A stretch of DNA of 5,625 nt from Ignavibacteria bacterium UBA4661 (GTDB lineage Bacteria > Bacteroidota > Ignavibacteria > Kapaibacteriales > UBA4661): positions 1-5,625 of the forward strand of contig DHLT01000270.1 in NCBI GenBank assembly GCA_002405405.1. The letters are read 5' to 3'. Shown here piece by piece: positions 1-5,625 of this stretch. The position numbers were made by a program, and so were the translations under genes. Numbering within the stretch: position 1 is the stretch's first letter; each line of letters opens with the position of its first letter. The notes beneath the pieces were generated by a model, which had not been told where the DNA came from, ran no database searches, and was given only the letters and a program-made list of their open reading frames with translations.

Positions 1-796
1 GAACCCGGATGCCCTGCAACGAAAACAAGTTCATTGAGTGCGGCACCTTTGGTATTCCATTTTAGAAAATGCTTCGGTTCAACCGGTTTGTCGTTTTCAT
101 ACACACGAAAGAGTGTAAAATCAAGATTCCACCGCGGAAAAGTAAAATTATCAGCATCACCACCAAAGTATGCAATACCCTTTTCCGGGGCAAATACTAA
201 ACGAACATCGGTGTATTTCTTGTAAAGGTACAGCCAATACTCACCCCCACGATAGAGATTGACGATATCCGCACGTAAGCCGGTTTTGGCGGTTGCTTCT
301 TGCTGGATTTTTCAAGTTCAGCATTGATGGTATTGGTTTCTTCTTGTGCTGTCATACCCGCTTTAAGCATACTATTAACACGAACGGTAACATTTTCCAT
401 TTCCATCAACACATTAAGCTCTAAGTCAGCACATTTCAACTCTTCGGCACGGTTTTTTGCATGAAATCCTTCCTTGAGCAGATCACGCTTTTCGGTAGAG
501 AGTTTTTGTAATTGTCCTGAAGCCACATGGTGATTGGTTAGCACTAGACCATCTTTGCTGATAAAAGAACCCGACCCGCCATCATTAAAACGTACTGCCG
601 CACGCTGAACATGGGTCAGCCATTCTTTGGTAATGGTAAAGCCATACTTCTCTTGAAGTGTTTTTATCGGAAGATTATCTATCGTCCACATACCTTCATC
701 TGCATGTATGGCAGAGAAAGACAAAAGAGTTACGCTTGCTATACCAACGGACAAGCGACTTACACGATGCTTGAGTGCTGAGAAAGAAAAATTCAT
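1..796 (-). CDS. S46-family dipeptidyl peptidase, N-terminal part, frameshifted and cut by the window edge
   Basis: Exported serine peptidase of family S46 (DPP7/DPP11 relatives), which removes dipeptides from peptide N-termini in the periplasm. The ATG at 796-794 opens a signal peptide: basic n-region (KHRVSR), hydrophobic core (VGIASVTLLSFSAI), likely cleavage after IHA before DEGMW. The mature N-terminus DEGMW..DNLP, the GGSGSFIS strand and the GLVLTNHHV motif (residues 83-91) are classic S46; by chymotrypsin-fold analogy His90 is the catalytic His. This frame stays family-like to AELEK (about residue 163), then turns to unrelated sequence. One frame over, from about position 308 to the left edge, conserved S46 sequence resumes without stops: TGLRADIVNLYRGGEYWLYL, YTDVRLVFAPE, FGGDADNFTFPRWNLDFTLF and VFVAGHPG. 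The Asp of NLDF matches the catalytic Asp, and the Asn of DNF the substrate N-terminus binder. The catalytic Ser lies beyond the window. No SD precedes the start. Family call is secure; whether the gene is broken or the base call is wrong is open. Confidence 0.9.
308..312 (-). other. Apparent one-base deletion (frameshift) in an A5 run of the S46 peptidase gene
   Basis: On the coding strand the sequence reads GAA CTT GAA AAA TCC, with five A's. A sixth A would give GAA AAA ATC CAG CAA GAA GCA ACC, which joins the N-terminal frame (..NAELEK) directly to the conserved downstream frame (IQQEATAKTGLRADIV) with no gap or missing block. Without it, the first frame runs 34 more unfamiliar codons and stops near 197. 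This is the normal signature of a homopolymer indel, either a real mutation or a sequencing or assembly error. A -1 ribosomal slip of AAA on the A5 run is possible in principle, but the preceding codon GAA would not re-pair well. Confidence 0.85.
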
Positions 797-842
797 ATAG
801 TTAATTCGGAAAAACAGTAAAAGAGGAAAAGATCAGCGATTA

Positions 843-3380
843 TCAAACAGAGTATGAAGCAACGATACGGGGGAAGTTGGTAATAAGTTCCGGCAGTTTT
901 GCCAGATCCTTACCACCTGCTGTTGCAAGATGGGGTCTGCCCCCGCCGCCGCCGCCGACTTCTTTCGCTGCCAATCCGACAAGTTTGCCGGCAGGGTGCG
1001 AAGATTTGATGTCGTCTGTTACTACGCATACGAGTTGAATTTTATCGCCAAGAATTGTACCAAGCAAACCTATACCGGAAGAGCCAAGTTTGTTACGCAA
1101 TTCATCGCCAAGAGAGTTGAGTTGATCAGCATCACTGACTTCAACGATGTCGACAGCAACACGTATAGTATTTATGGTCTGTGCTTTGGCAATAATGCTC
1201 TCGATTTTTCCGCCAAGCGAGGCAAGCTGTGTTTTGGCGAGTTCTTTTTCAAGCAATTTGATTTTGTCATTGAGTGATTCAGCATGGACAGCACTTTTCT
1301 GTAATTCTACTTCAAGATGTGCAAGATATTTGCGGAGACCCGATCCTGTAATGCCCTCAATACGACGTGTACCTGCGGCAATGGAAGATTCACCGATAAT
1401 CTTGAAGTAACCAATTTCGCTTGTATTGCGAACATGAGTGCCTCCACAGAATTCGGCAGAGAATTTATCATCGATAACGACAACACGCACACGATCGCCA
1501 TACTTATCGCCAAAAAATGATTTCACACCGGGAATTTTGCGAGCTTCGGTAATCGGTAAATCATGAGTTACGACAGCATGAAATTCTTGGATTTTATCAT
1601 TGACTATATCCTCAATTGCTTGTAATTCTTGATGAGATACTTTTTGGAAATGCGGAAAATCAAATCGCAAGTGATCAGGATGCACAAGTGAGCCGGATTG
1701 TTGAACATGTGTGCCTAACACACGGCGCAGAGCTTCATGCAAAAGATGCGTAGCTGAGTGATTTGCAACAATATCTTGCCGGCGGCGTTTGTGGACTTCT
1801 GCACGAGCAATTTCGCCAACGAGAGGTTCGACCTCTGTCTCGCAGATATGTACAAAGGTATTGCCAACTTTGCGTACATCGGTAACTTGATAGACCGAAC
1901 CGCCAAATGTCAGTGTTCCTATATCGCTTACCTGCCCTCCCATTTCAGCATAAAATGGAGTTGTTTCGAGAATAACTTGATTGTCTTTGAAATAGAGAAT
2001 TTTACTTTCGGTTGTGAGTATGTCATAACCAACAAATTCGCTAGTAACTTCTATTGCAGGTAGTTCTACTTGCTGTATTGTAGATTTTCGGGCAGAACGT
2101 GAACGTTCCTTTTGTTCTTGCATCAACGATTGAAATCCTGCTTCATCAACATTAAAACTACGTTCGCGAGCAAGGAGTTGTGTCAAGTCGAGTGGGAAGC
2201 CAAAAGTGTCGTACAATTGAAAAGCATCTGCACCGCTGATCGTATCGTTGGTGCTACGCTCTGCTGCTTCTGCAAAACGTTCCAAGCCACGTTCAAGAGT
2301 TTGTAAAAAGGCTTCCTCTTCTGCTTTGATAACTTTTTCAACAAGAGCTTGTTGCGAAACAGAGTCAGGGAAAATATCTCCCATTGTATCGGCAAGAATT
2401 TGTACTAGGCGATATAAAACGGCAGAATGTAAACCCAGATTGCGTGCATAGCGCGAAGCGCGGCGCAGAATGCGCCGAAGGACATAGCCGCGCCCTTCAT
2501 TGCCAGGTAATGCGCCATCTGCAATCGAGAAAGAAACAGTACGGATATGGTCTGCCATAACGCGCATTGCCACCCCATCTGTATTCGTTAGTTCGGGCGA
2601 ATATGTCTTGCCCGAAATATGTTCAATTGCATTGATGATGGGCATAAAAACATCGGTATCATAATTAGAATCTTTGCCCTGTATTACTGCGCAAATACGC
2701 TCGAAACCCATGCCTGTATCGACATGTTTGTCGCGCAAGGGTTCAAGTGTGCCATCGGGCTTGCGGTTGTATTGAATAAAGACATTATTCCAAATCTCAA
2801 TCACTTCCGGTACGCCAGCATTTACGAGTGGACCTCCGCTCAAGTCGGGAGTGCGGTCATAGTGAATTTCAGAGCAGGGACCGCAGGGTCCTGTTTCACC
2901 CATTTCCCAAAAATTATCTTTTTCACCAAAACGATGAATGCGCTCAGTAGGTAAGTATTTTTCCCATATAGTAAATGCTTCATCGTCAGTACGATAGACC
3001 GTTGCATGAAGTCGTGCCGGATCGAGTTTCCATACTTGTGTCAGTAATTCCCAAGACCATGCAATGGCTTCCTCTTTGTAGTAATCACCGAAACTCCAAT
3101 TCCCTAACATCTCAAAAAATGTATGATGATAGGTGTCGTAACCAACTTCTTCTAAATCGTTATGCTTGCCGCTAACACGAATGCATTTCTGTGTATCTGC
3201 GGCCCGTTTGTATTCACGTGCGCCGGTGCCAAGAAAGACATCTTTGAACTGATTCATGCCTGCATTAGTGAAGAGCAGTGTTGGGTCGCCATGAGGAACA
3301 ACAGGCGCGCTTGGCACAATACGATGGTCTTTGGATGCAAAAAAGTCTAGAAACCCTTGACGGATAGCACGTGAGGTCAT
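843..3380 (-). CDS. alaS: Alanyl-tRNA synthetase
   Basis: Cytoplasmic class II synthetase that activates alanine with ATP, charges tRNA-Ala, and hydrolyses Ser- and Gly-tRNA-Ala. At 845 residues it is complete and slightly shorter than the E. coli enzyme (about 875). The N-terminus has the family opening (RQGFLDFFASKDH, then LLFTNAGMNQFKDVFLG, 35-51). Class II motif 2 lies around 68-106 (RVSGKHNDLEEVG, HHTFFEMLGNWSFGDYY), followed by GPCGPCSEIHYD (164-175), TGMGFERI (222-229) and motif 3 with LPGNEGRGYVLRRILRR (291-307). The editing domain has FYAEMGGQVSD (476-486) and the zinc ligands His541 and His545 (HSATH) with Cys645 and His649 (CGGTH). A helical stretch (about 685-730) leads to the C-Ala domain with its glycine run and RPHLATAGGKD (809-825). 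The start fits the family N-terminus; no clear SD precedes it (CTCTCTATGGTGTT). The S46 peptidase gene follows after 46 bp on the same strand, so cotranscription is plausible. Confidence 0.98.
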   Translation of the reverse strand: MTSRAIRQGFLDFFASKDHRIVPSAPVVPHGDPTLLFTNAGMNQFKDVFLGTGAREYKRAADTQKCIRVSGKHNDLEEVGYDTYHHTFFEMLGNWSFGDYYKEEAIAWSWELLTQVWKLDPARLHATVYRTDDEAFTIWEKYLPTERIHRFGEKDNFWEMGETGPCGPCSEIHYDRTPDLSGGPLVNAGVPEVIEIWNNVFIQYNRKPDGTLEPLRDKHVDTGMGFERICAVIQGKDSNYDTDVFMPIINAIEHISGKTYSPELTNTDGVAMRVMADHIRTVSFSIADGALPGNEGRGYVLRRILRRASRYARNLGLHSAVLYRLVQILADTMGDIFPDSVSQQALVEKVIKAEEEAFLQTLERGLERFAEAAERSTNDTISGADAFQLYDTFGFPLDLTQLLARERSFNVDEAGFQSLMQEQKERSRSARKSTIQQVELPAIEVTSEFVGYDILTTESKILYFKDNQVILETTPFYAEMGGQVSDIGTLTFGGSVYQVTDVRKVGNTFVHICETEVEPLVGEIARAEVHKRRRQDIVANHSATHLLHEALRRVLGTHVQQSGSLVHPDHLRFDFPHFQKVSHQELQAIEDIVNDKIQEFHAVVTHDLPITEARKIPGVKSFFGDKYGDRVRVVVIDDKFSAEFCGGTHVRNTSEIGYFKIIGESSIAAGTRRIEGITGSGLRKYLAHLEVELQKSAVHAESLNDKIKLLEKELAKTQLASLGGKIESIIAKAQTINTIRVAVDIVEVSDADQLNSLGDELRNKLGSSGIGLLGTILGDKIQLVCVVTDDIKSSHPAGKLVGLAAKEVGGGGGGRPHLATAGGKDLAKLPELITNFPRIVASYSV

Positions 3381-3412
3381 AACACCATAGAGAGATAATG
3401 AAACAGAATCAT
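3377..3412 (-). other. Possible 11-codon upstream ORF overlapping the alaS start
   Basis: An ATG at 3412-3410 opens MILFHYLSMVL and ends in a TGA that shares the ATGA overlap with the alaS start codon, the arrangement used in translational coupling. No SD precedes it, and the peptide has no Ala codons, so it is not an alanine attenuator leader. It could easily be chance; nothing beyond the overlap supports expression. Confidence 0.12.
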
Positions 3413-3433
3413 GATTTGCATTGACTAACTAAG

Positions 3434-3465
3434 CATAGTAAGTACGATAAGTCGTACGCACTATG
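3434..3465. repeat. Imperfect palindrome, 14-bp arms with a 4-nt loop, 54 bp upstream of alaS
   Basis: The left arm CATAGTAAGTACGA pairs with the right arm TCGTACGCACTATG around the loop TAAG; 12 of 14 positions match. In RNA from the minus strand (the alaS leader direction) one of the two mismatches becomes a U-G wobble, so the hairpin is slightly better as alaS leader RNA than as + strand RNA. No T-run follows on either strand, so it is not a standard intrinsic terminator. A dyad operator for a dimeric regulator, or an alaS leader hairpin, fits better; the sequence does not decide between them. Confidence 0.6.
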
Positions 3466-3557
3466 TAAGAAATCTCATTCAGGAACTCAATAGAAGTTTG
3501 CTGCTGCACTAATAATAGATATTGTCGTACAACAAGAAATTTCCTCAAGGAGTTATT

Positions 3558-3659
3558 TTGGAAAGAGAATTAAAAAGATACAAAAAGGCATGCTTATTGG
3601 GTCGAAAAACCGATAAGAATATCGCGAGGAGAGGTAGTAGGAGAGTGAGGAAAGGATGA
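3558..3659 (+). CDS. Possible 33-codon small, very basic protein (TTG start)
   Basis: A perfect SD core AAGGAG (3547-3552) lies 5 nt before a TTG that opens a frame of 33 codons ending in TGA at 3657-3659. The peptide begins MERELKRYKKACLLGRKTDK (TTG read as Met) and ends ARRGSRRVRKG. It has 14 Lys or Arg and 3 acidic residues, a composition typical of nucleic-acid-binding or ribosome-associated small proteins. I do not recognise it and it does not match bS21, bL34, bL36 or Thx from memory. Its second half lies in a purine-rich tract, which by itself yields Arg, Lys, Glu and Gly codons, so chance is a serious alternative. There is no ATG in the frame, which is closed upstream by TAG at 3516-3518. 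It would be read toward the EF-G gene. Confidence 0.22.
   Translation: MERELKRYKKACLLGRKTDKNIARRGSRRVRKG
3624..3659 (+). other. Purine-rich tract
   Basis: This stretch is almost all A and G on the + strand, with several GAGG, AGGAG and GGAG groups, and corresponds to a polypyrimidine tract on the minus strand. It overlaps the C-terminal half of the candidate small ORF. The many SD-like groups are not followed by a long reading frame, so I treat them as compositional. Confidence 0.5.
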
Positions 3660-3672
3660 TAGATAAACATCA

Positions 3673-3694
3673 AGAATGAAAGAAGTTTCATTCT
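3673..3694. repeat. Perfect 9-bp inverted repeat with a GAAG loop
   Basis: AGAATGAAA (3673-3681) is followed by GAAG and then its exact reverse complement TTTCATTCT (3686-3694). The stem is A/T-rich with only two G-C pairs and no T-run follows on either strand, so terminator activity would be weak. It sits 13 nt after the stop of the candidate small ORF and about 145 bp before the EF-G start, where it could be a 5' leader hairpin or a binding site. Confidence 0.55.
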
Positions 3695-3705
3695 GAAGTC
3701 ATTCT
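3682..3705. repeat. Tandem imperfect direct repeat
   Basis: GAAGTTTCATTCT (3682-3694) is directly followed by GAAGTCATTCT (3695-3705), the same unit lacking two T's. The first copy overlaps the loop and right arm of the 9-bp inverted repeat, so the second copy offers an alternative, less perfect pairing partner for the left arm. This may be slippage duplication or a pair of binding sites. Confidence 0.5.
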
Positions 3706-3826
3706 CTCTGGTTCATTATTCCGTGAAATTTCCATAAATTGCAAATCTGTATCGTAATATGCTATGTGTTTTGCTGCGAAATCATAGCGGAATTACGTGG
3801 ATTGTTCCATTATTCTTCAACCTCTT

Positions 3827-3831
3827 GAGGG
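3827..3831 (+). promoter_or_regulatory. Shine-Dalgarno sequence of the EF-G gene
   Basis: GAGGG lies 7 nt before the ATG at 3839 and supports that start. It contrasts with alaS and the S46 peptidase gene, neither of which has a recognisable SD. The preceding bases CCTCTT could pair with GAGG, but only with a 2-nt loop, so sequestration is unlikely. Confidence 0.7.
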
Positions 3832-3838
3832 TATTATC

Positions 3839-5625
3839 ATGAGCAACGCGGTTGCCCTTAGCAAAGTCCGAAATATCGGGATTTCGGCACACATCGACTC
3901 CGGCAAAACAACGCTTTCTGAGCGAATTCTTTTTTATACTGGTCGTATCCATGCGATCCACGAAGTTCGCGGGAAAGACGGCGTTGGTGCGAAAATGGAC
4001 TCGATGGATTTGGAGCGCGAAAAAGGGATCACGATTCAATCGGCGGCAACATTTTGCGAATGGGGAGATTATAATATCAACTTGATTGATACTCCGGGCC
4101 ACGTTGATTTTACCGTTGAAGTAGAGCGCGCTCTCCGCGTTCTTGATGGGGCGGTTCTTGTTCTTTGCTCTGTGTCAGGTGTACAGAGTCAATCAATCAC
4201 CGTTGATCGCCAAATGCGTCGTTATCATGTTCCTCGCTTGGCTTTCATTAACAAAATGGATCGCTCGGGTGCTAATCCTGATCGTGTTGTTGAGCAGTTG
4301 CGTGAGAAATTAAAACATAATGCAGTGATGGTAACAATGCCCATTGGTCGTGAAAATGATTTTGCTGGGATCATTGATTTGCTTCGTATGAAAGCGGTGT
4401 ACTTCGATGGTGATAGTGGTGAGACATTGCGCTTTGAAGAAGTACCAGCATCGTTGCTGGAAGAAGCCAAGGAACGTCGTAATCGTCTGATTGAAGCATG
4501 CGCTGATTTCGATGATGTTATTGCAATGAAATTTTTAGAGGGTGCAGAAGTTTCGCGTGAAGAATTGATCCCTGTGATCCGCAAGGCAACACTTAATCTT
4601 GATTTGACACCGGTTTTTGTCGGTTCTGCTTATCGAAACAAAGGTGTTCAACTGCTTCTTGATGGTGTTGTTGATTACCTCCCAAGTCCCGAAGAAGTAA
4701 AGATCGAGGCGTTGGACCAAGATCAAGGTGAAGCTAAAGTTCAACTTTCTTCTGATGCAAGCAAGCCACTTGTTGCACTTGCATTCAAATTGGAGGATGG
4801 ACGCTATGGCCAATTGACCTACATGCGCATCTATCAGGGAACAGTGAAAAAAGGTGATATGATCATTAATATGCGCGACGAAAAACGCTTGAAAGTTCCG
4901 CGCTTGGTACGCATGCACTCTAATGAAATGAATGAGATTGATGAAGCAAAAGCGGGCGATATTATTGCAATGTTTGGTGTTGATTGTGCTTCGGGTGATA
5001 CATTTACTGACGGAAAGACTAATGTTACAATGACATCGATGTTTATTCCAAACCCCGTTATCGAATTAGCTGTTGCTCCTAAAGAAAAAGGTGGTACGGT
5101 CAATTTCTCAAAAGCATTGAATCGCTTTACCAAAGAAGATCCAACTTTCCAAGTTTATCGTGATGAAGAGAGCGGTGAAACTATTATTAAAGGAATGGGA
5201 GAATTGCACCTTGAGATTTACATCGAGCGTATCAAGCGTGAATACAATTGTGAAGTTGTCGTTGGTAAGCCGAAAGTAGCATTCCGAGAGACAATTCTGA
5301 AAAAAGCGGAATTTAACTATACGCACAAAAAACAAACCGGCGGTTCGGGTCAATTTGCACGTGTTGCAGGTTATATTGAACCATTACCGGAAGATGCAGA
5401 ATTGAAATATGAATTTATTGATGATATCGTAGGCGGTGTTATTCCACGTGAATATATTCCTGCGTGTGATAAAGGATTTGCTGAGCAAATCGCAACGGGT
5501 CAATTGATTGGTCAGCCAGTGGTTGGTGTTCGCGTCGTTTTGAACGATGGCGCATACCACAGTGTGGACTCATCCGAAATGGCGTTCAAAGTTGCGGCAA
5601 TGGCTGCGATGCGTGAGGCTACAAT
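3839..5625 (+). CDS. fusA: Translation elongation factor G, mtEFG1/spdEFG1-like (3' end beyond window)
   Basis: GTPase that drives tRNA-mRNA translocation on the ribosome. The frame is open for 595 codons to the window edge; about 100 residues (rest of domain IV and domain V) are missing. G1 is AHIDSGKTT (17-25), switch I GITIQSA (63-69), G3 DTPGH (84-88), G4 NKMD (138-141) and G5 GSA (262-264). Domain II follows at roughly 310-400, domain III includes GMGELHLEI (452-460), and domain IV starts near [10 protein letters not shown] (496-505). The domain IV tip loop [11 protein letters not shown] (570-580) keeps the His (574) that enters the decoding site. Compared with classical bacterial EF-G it has SGKTT for [17 protein letters not shown] before switch I for EGAATMDWM, and [17 protein letters not shown] for AGVEPQSETVWRQADKY; all three resemble human GFM1. 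The gene stands alone, divergent from alaS, rather than after rpsL-rpsG. The start is set by the SD and by family alignment. Confidence 0.96.
   Translation, partial: MSNAVALSKVRNIGISAHIDSGKTTLSERILFYTGRIHAIHEVRGKDGVGAKMDSMDLEREKGITIQSAATFCEWGDYNINLIDTPGHVDFTVEVERALRVLDGAVLVLCSVSGVQSQSITVDRQMRRYHVPRLAFINKMDRSGANPDRVVEQLREKLKHNAVMVTMPIGRENDFAGIIDLLRMKAVYFDGDSGETLRFEEVPASLLEEAKERRNRLIEACADFDDVIAMKFLEGAEVSREELIPVIRKATLNLDLTPVFVGSAYRNKGVQLLLDGVVDYLPSPEEVKIEALDQDQGEAKVQLSSDASKPLVALAFKLEDGRYGQLTYMRIYQGTVKKGDMIINMRDEKRLKVPRLVRMHSNEMNEIDEAKAGDIIAMFGVDCASGDTFTDGKTNVTMTSMFIPNPVIELAVAPKEKGGTVNFSKALNRFTKEDPTFQVYRDEESGETIIKGMGELHLEIYIERIKREYNCEVVVGKPKVAFRETILKKAEFNYTHKKQTGGSGQFARVAGYIEPLPEDAELKYEFIDDIVGGVIPREYIPACDKGFAEQIATGQLIGQPVVGVRVVLNDGAYHSVDSSEMAFKVAAMAAMREAT

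Larger units (their letters stand above)
3381..3838. promoter_or_regulatory. Divergent intergenic region between alaS and the EF-G gene
   Basis: These 458 bp separate two divergent translation genes, so promoters for both must lie here unless EF-G is read from elsewhere. I see no convincing sigma-70 pair: TTGCAA at 3739-3744 and TATGTG at 3763-3768 with an 18-bp spacer is the best for EF-G and is weak. No Bacteroidota-type TTTG / TAnnTTTG pair stands out. No tRNA or known riboswitch was recognised. The interval does hold a palindrome, a possible small ORF, a purine-rich tract and a small hairpin with adjoining direct repeats, listed separately. Confidence 0.6.

Noticed and set aside
34..225. 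A 63-codon + strand frame at the left edge
   Set aside because: It is antisense to the second, conserved frame of the S46 peptidase gene.
306..316. Programmed -1 frameshifting in the S46 gene
   Set aside because: The zero-frame codons are GAA AAA, not a tandem X XXY YYZ slippery site, no stimulatory structure is evident, and such shifting is not a known feature of S46 genes; an indel or base-call error is simpler.
932..956. GGGG..CCCC hairpin and repeated GCC triplets
   Set aside because: This is the codon-level result of the conserved glycine run (GGGGGGRP) in the AlaRS C-Ala domain, not a terminator or an expanding repeat.
930..1277. A 115-codon + strand open frame within alaS, and other + strand frames across 1147-3350
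   Set aside because: They lie antisense to a complete, motif-rich alaS, their translations show no domain pattern, and none has family-like sequence. They are shadows of the coding frame.
3656..3697. Two tiny frames (ATG at 3656 and 3676) linked in series by ATGA overlaps after the candidate small ORF
   Set aside because: They are 7 and 6 codons long; stop and start overlaps of this size are expected by chance in A-rich sequence.
3739..3768. TTGCAA and TATGTG as a sigma-70 promoter for EF-G
   Set aside because: Poor -10 match and an 18-bp spacer in an A/T-rich stretch; not better than random alternatives, so not listed as a promoter.
4225..5353. Minus-strand open frames of 81-127 codons opposite EF-G
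   Set aside because: All lie antisense to the conserved EF-G frame and have low-information translations; also true of the 3782-4102 minus frame.

Overview
The window holds housekeeping genes from a bacterium with moderate base composition. On the minus strand lie alaS (alanyl-tRNA synthetase, complete) and, 46 bp downstream of it, the first part of a secreted S46-family dipeptidyl peptidase. Divergent from alaS, across a 458-bp gene-poor interval, an EF-G gene runs rightwards off the window end. The exported S46 peptidase points to a Gram-negative cell with a periplasm; S46 enzymes are best known from Bacteroidota, Xanthomonadales and Shewanella, with relatives in other Gram-negative phyla. 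The EF-G belongs to the mtEFG1/spdEFG1 branch, not the classical str-operon type. I cannot fix the phylum. An FCB-type lineage (Bacteroidota/Chlorobiota and relatives) is a guess from the S46 gene and from the lack of a Shine-Dalgarno (SD) sequence before both minus-strand genes.

Layout. 1-796 (-): S46 peptidase, cut by the left edge and carrying an apparent one-base deletion in an A run (308-312, read as T on +). Both sides of the lesion are well-conserved S46 sequence. 843-3380 (-): alaS, 845 codons, with all catalytic and editing motifs present. 3381-3838: divergent intergenic region with a strong 14-bp imperfect palindrome, a possible 33-codon very basic small ORF with a TTG start and a good SD, a purine-rich tract, a perfect 9-bp hairpin and a tandem imperfect direct repeat. 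3839-5625 (+): EF-G, 595 codons visible, lacking domain V and the end of domain IV because the window stops.

How they work together. AlaRS charges tRNA-Ala and EF-G drives translocation, so the divergent pair is translation machinery sharing one regulatory interval. The S46 enzyme would release dipeptides from the N-termini of oligopeptides in the periplasm. Its link to alaS is by position only (same strand, short gap, possible cotranscription). I found no mobile element, CRISPR, rRNA, recognisable tRNA, defence system or other clearly novel system. The points most worth checking are the frameshift in the peptidase, the mitochondrial-like EF-G, and the palindrome and small ORF between the divergent genes.
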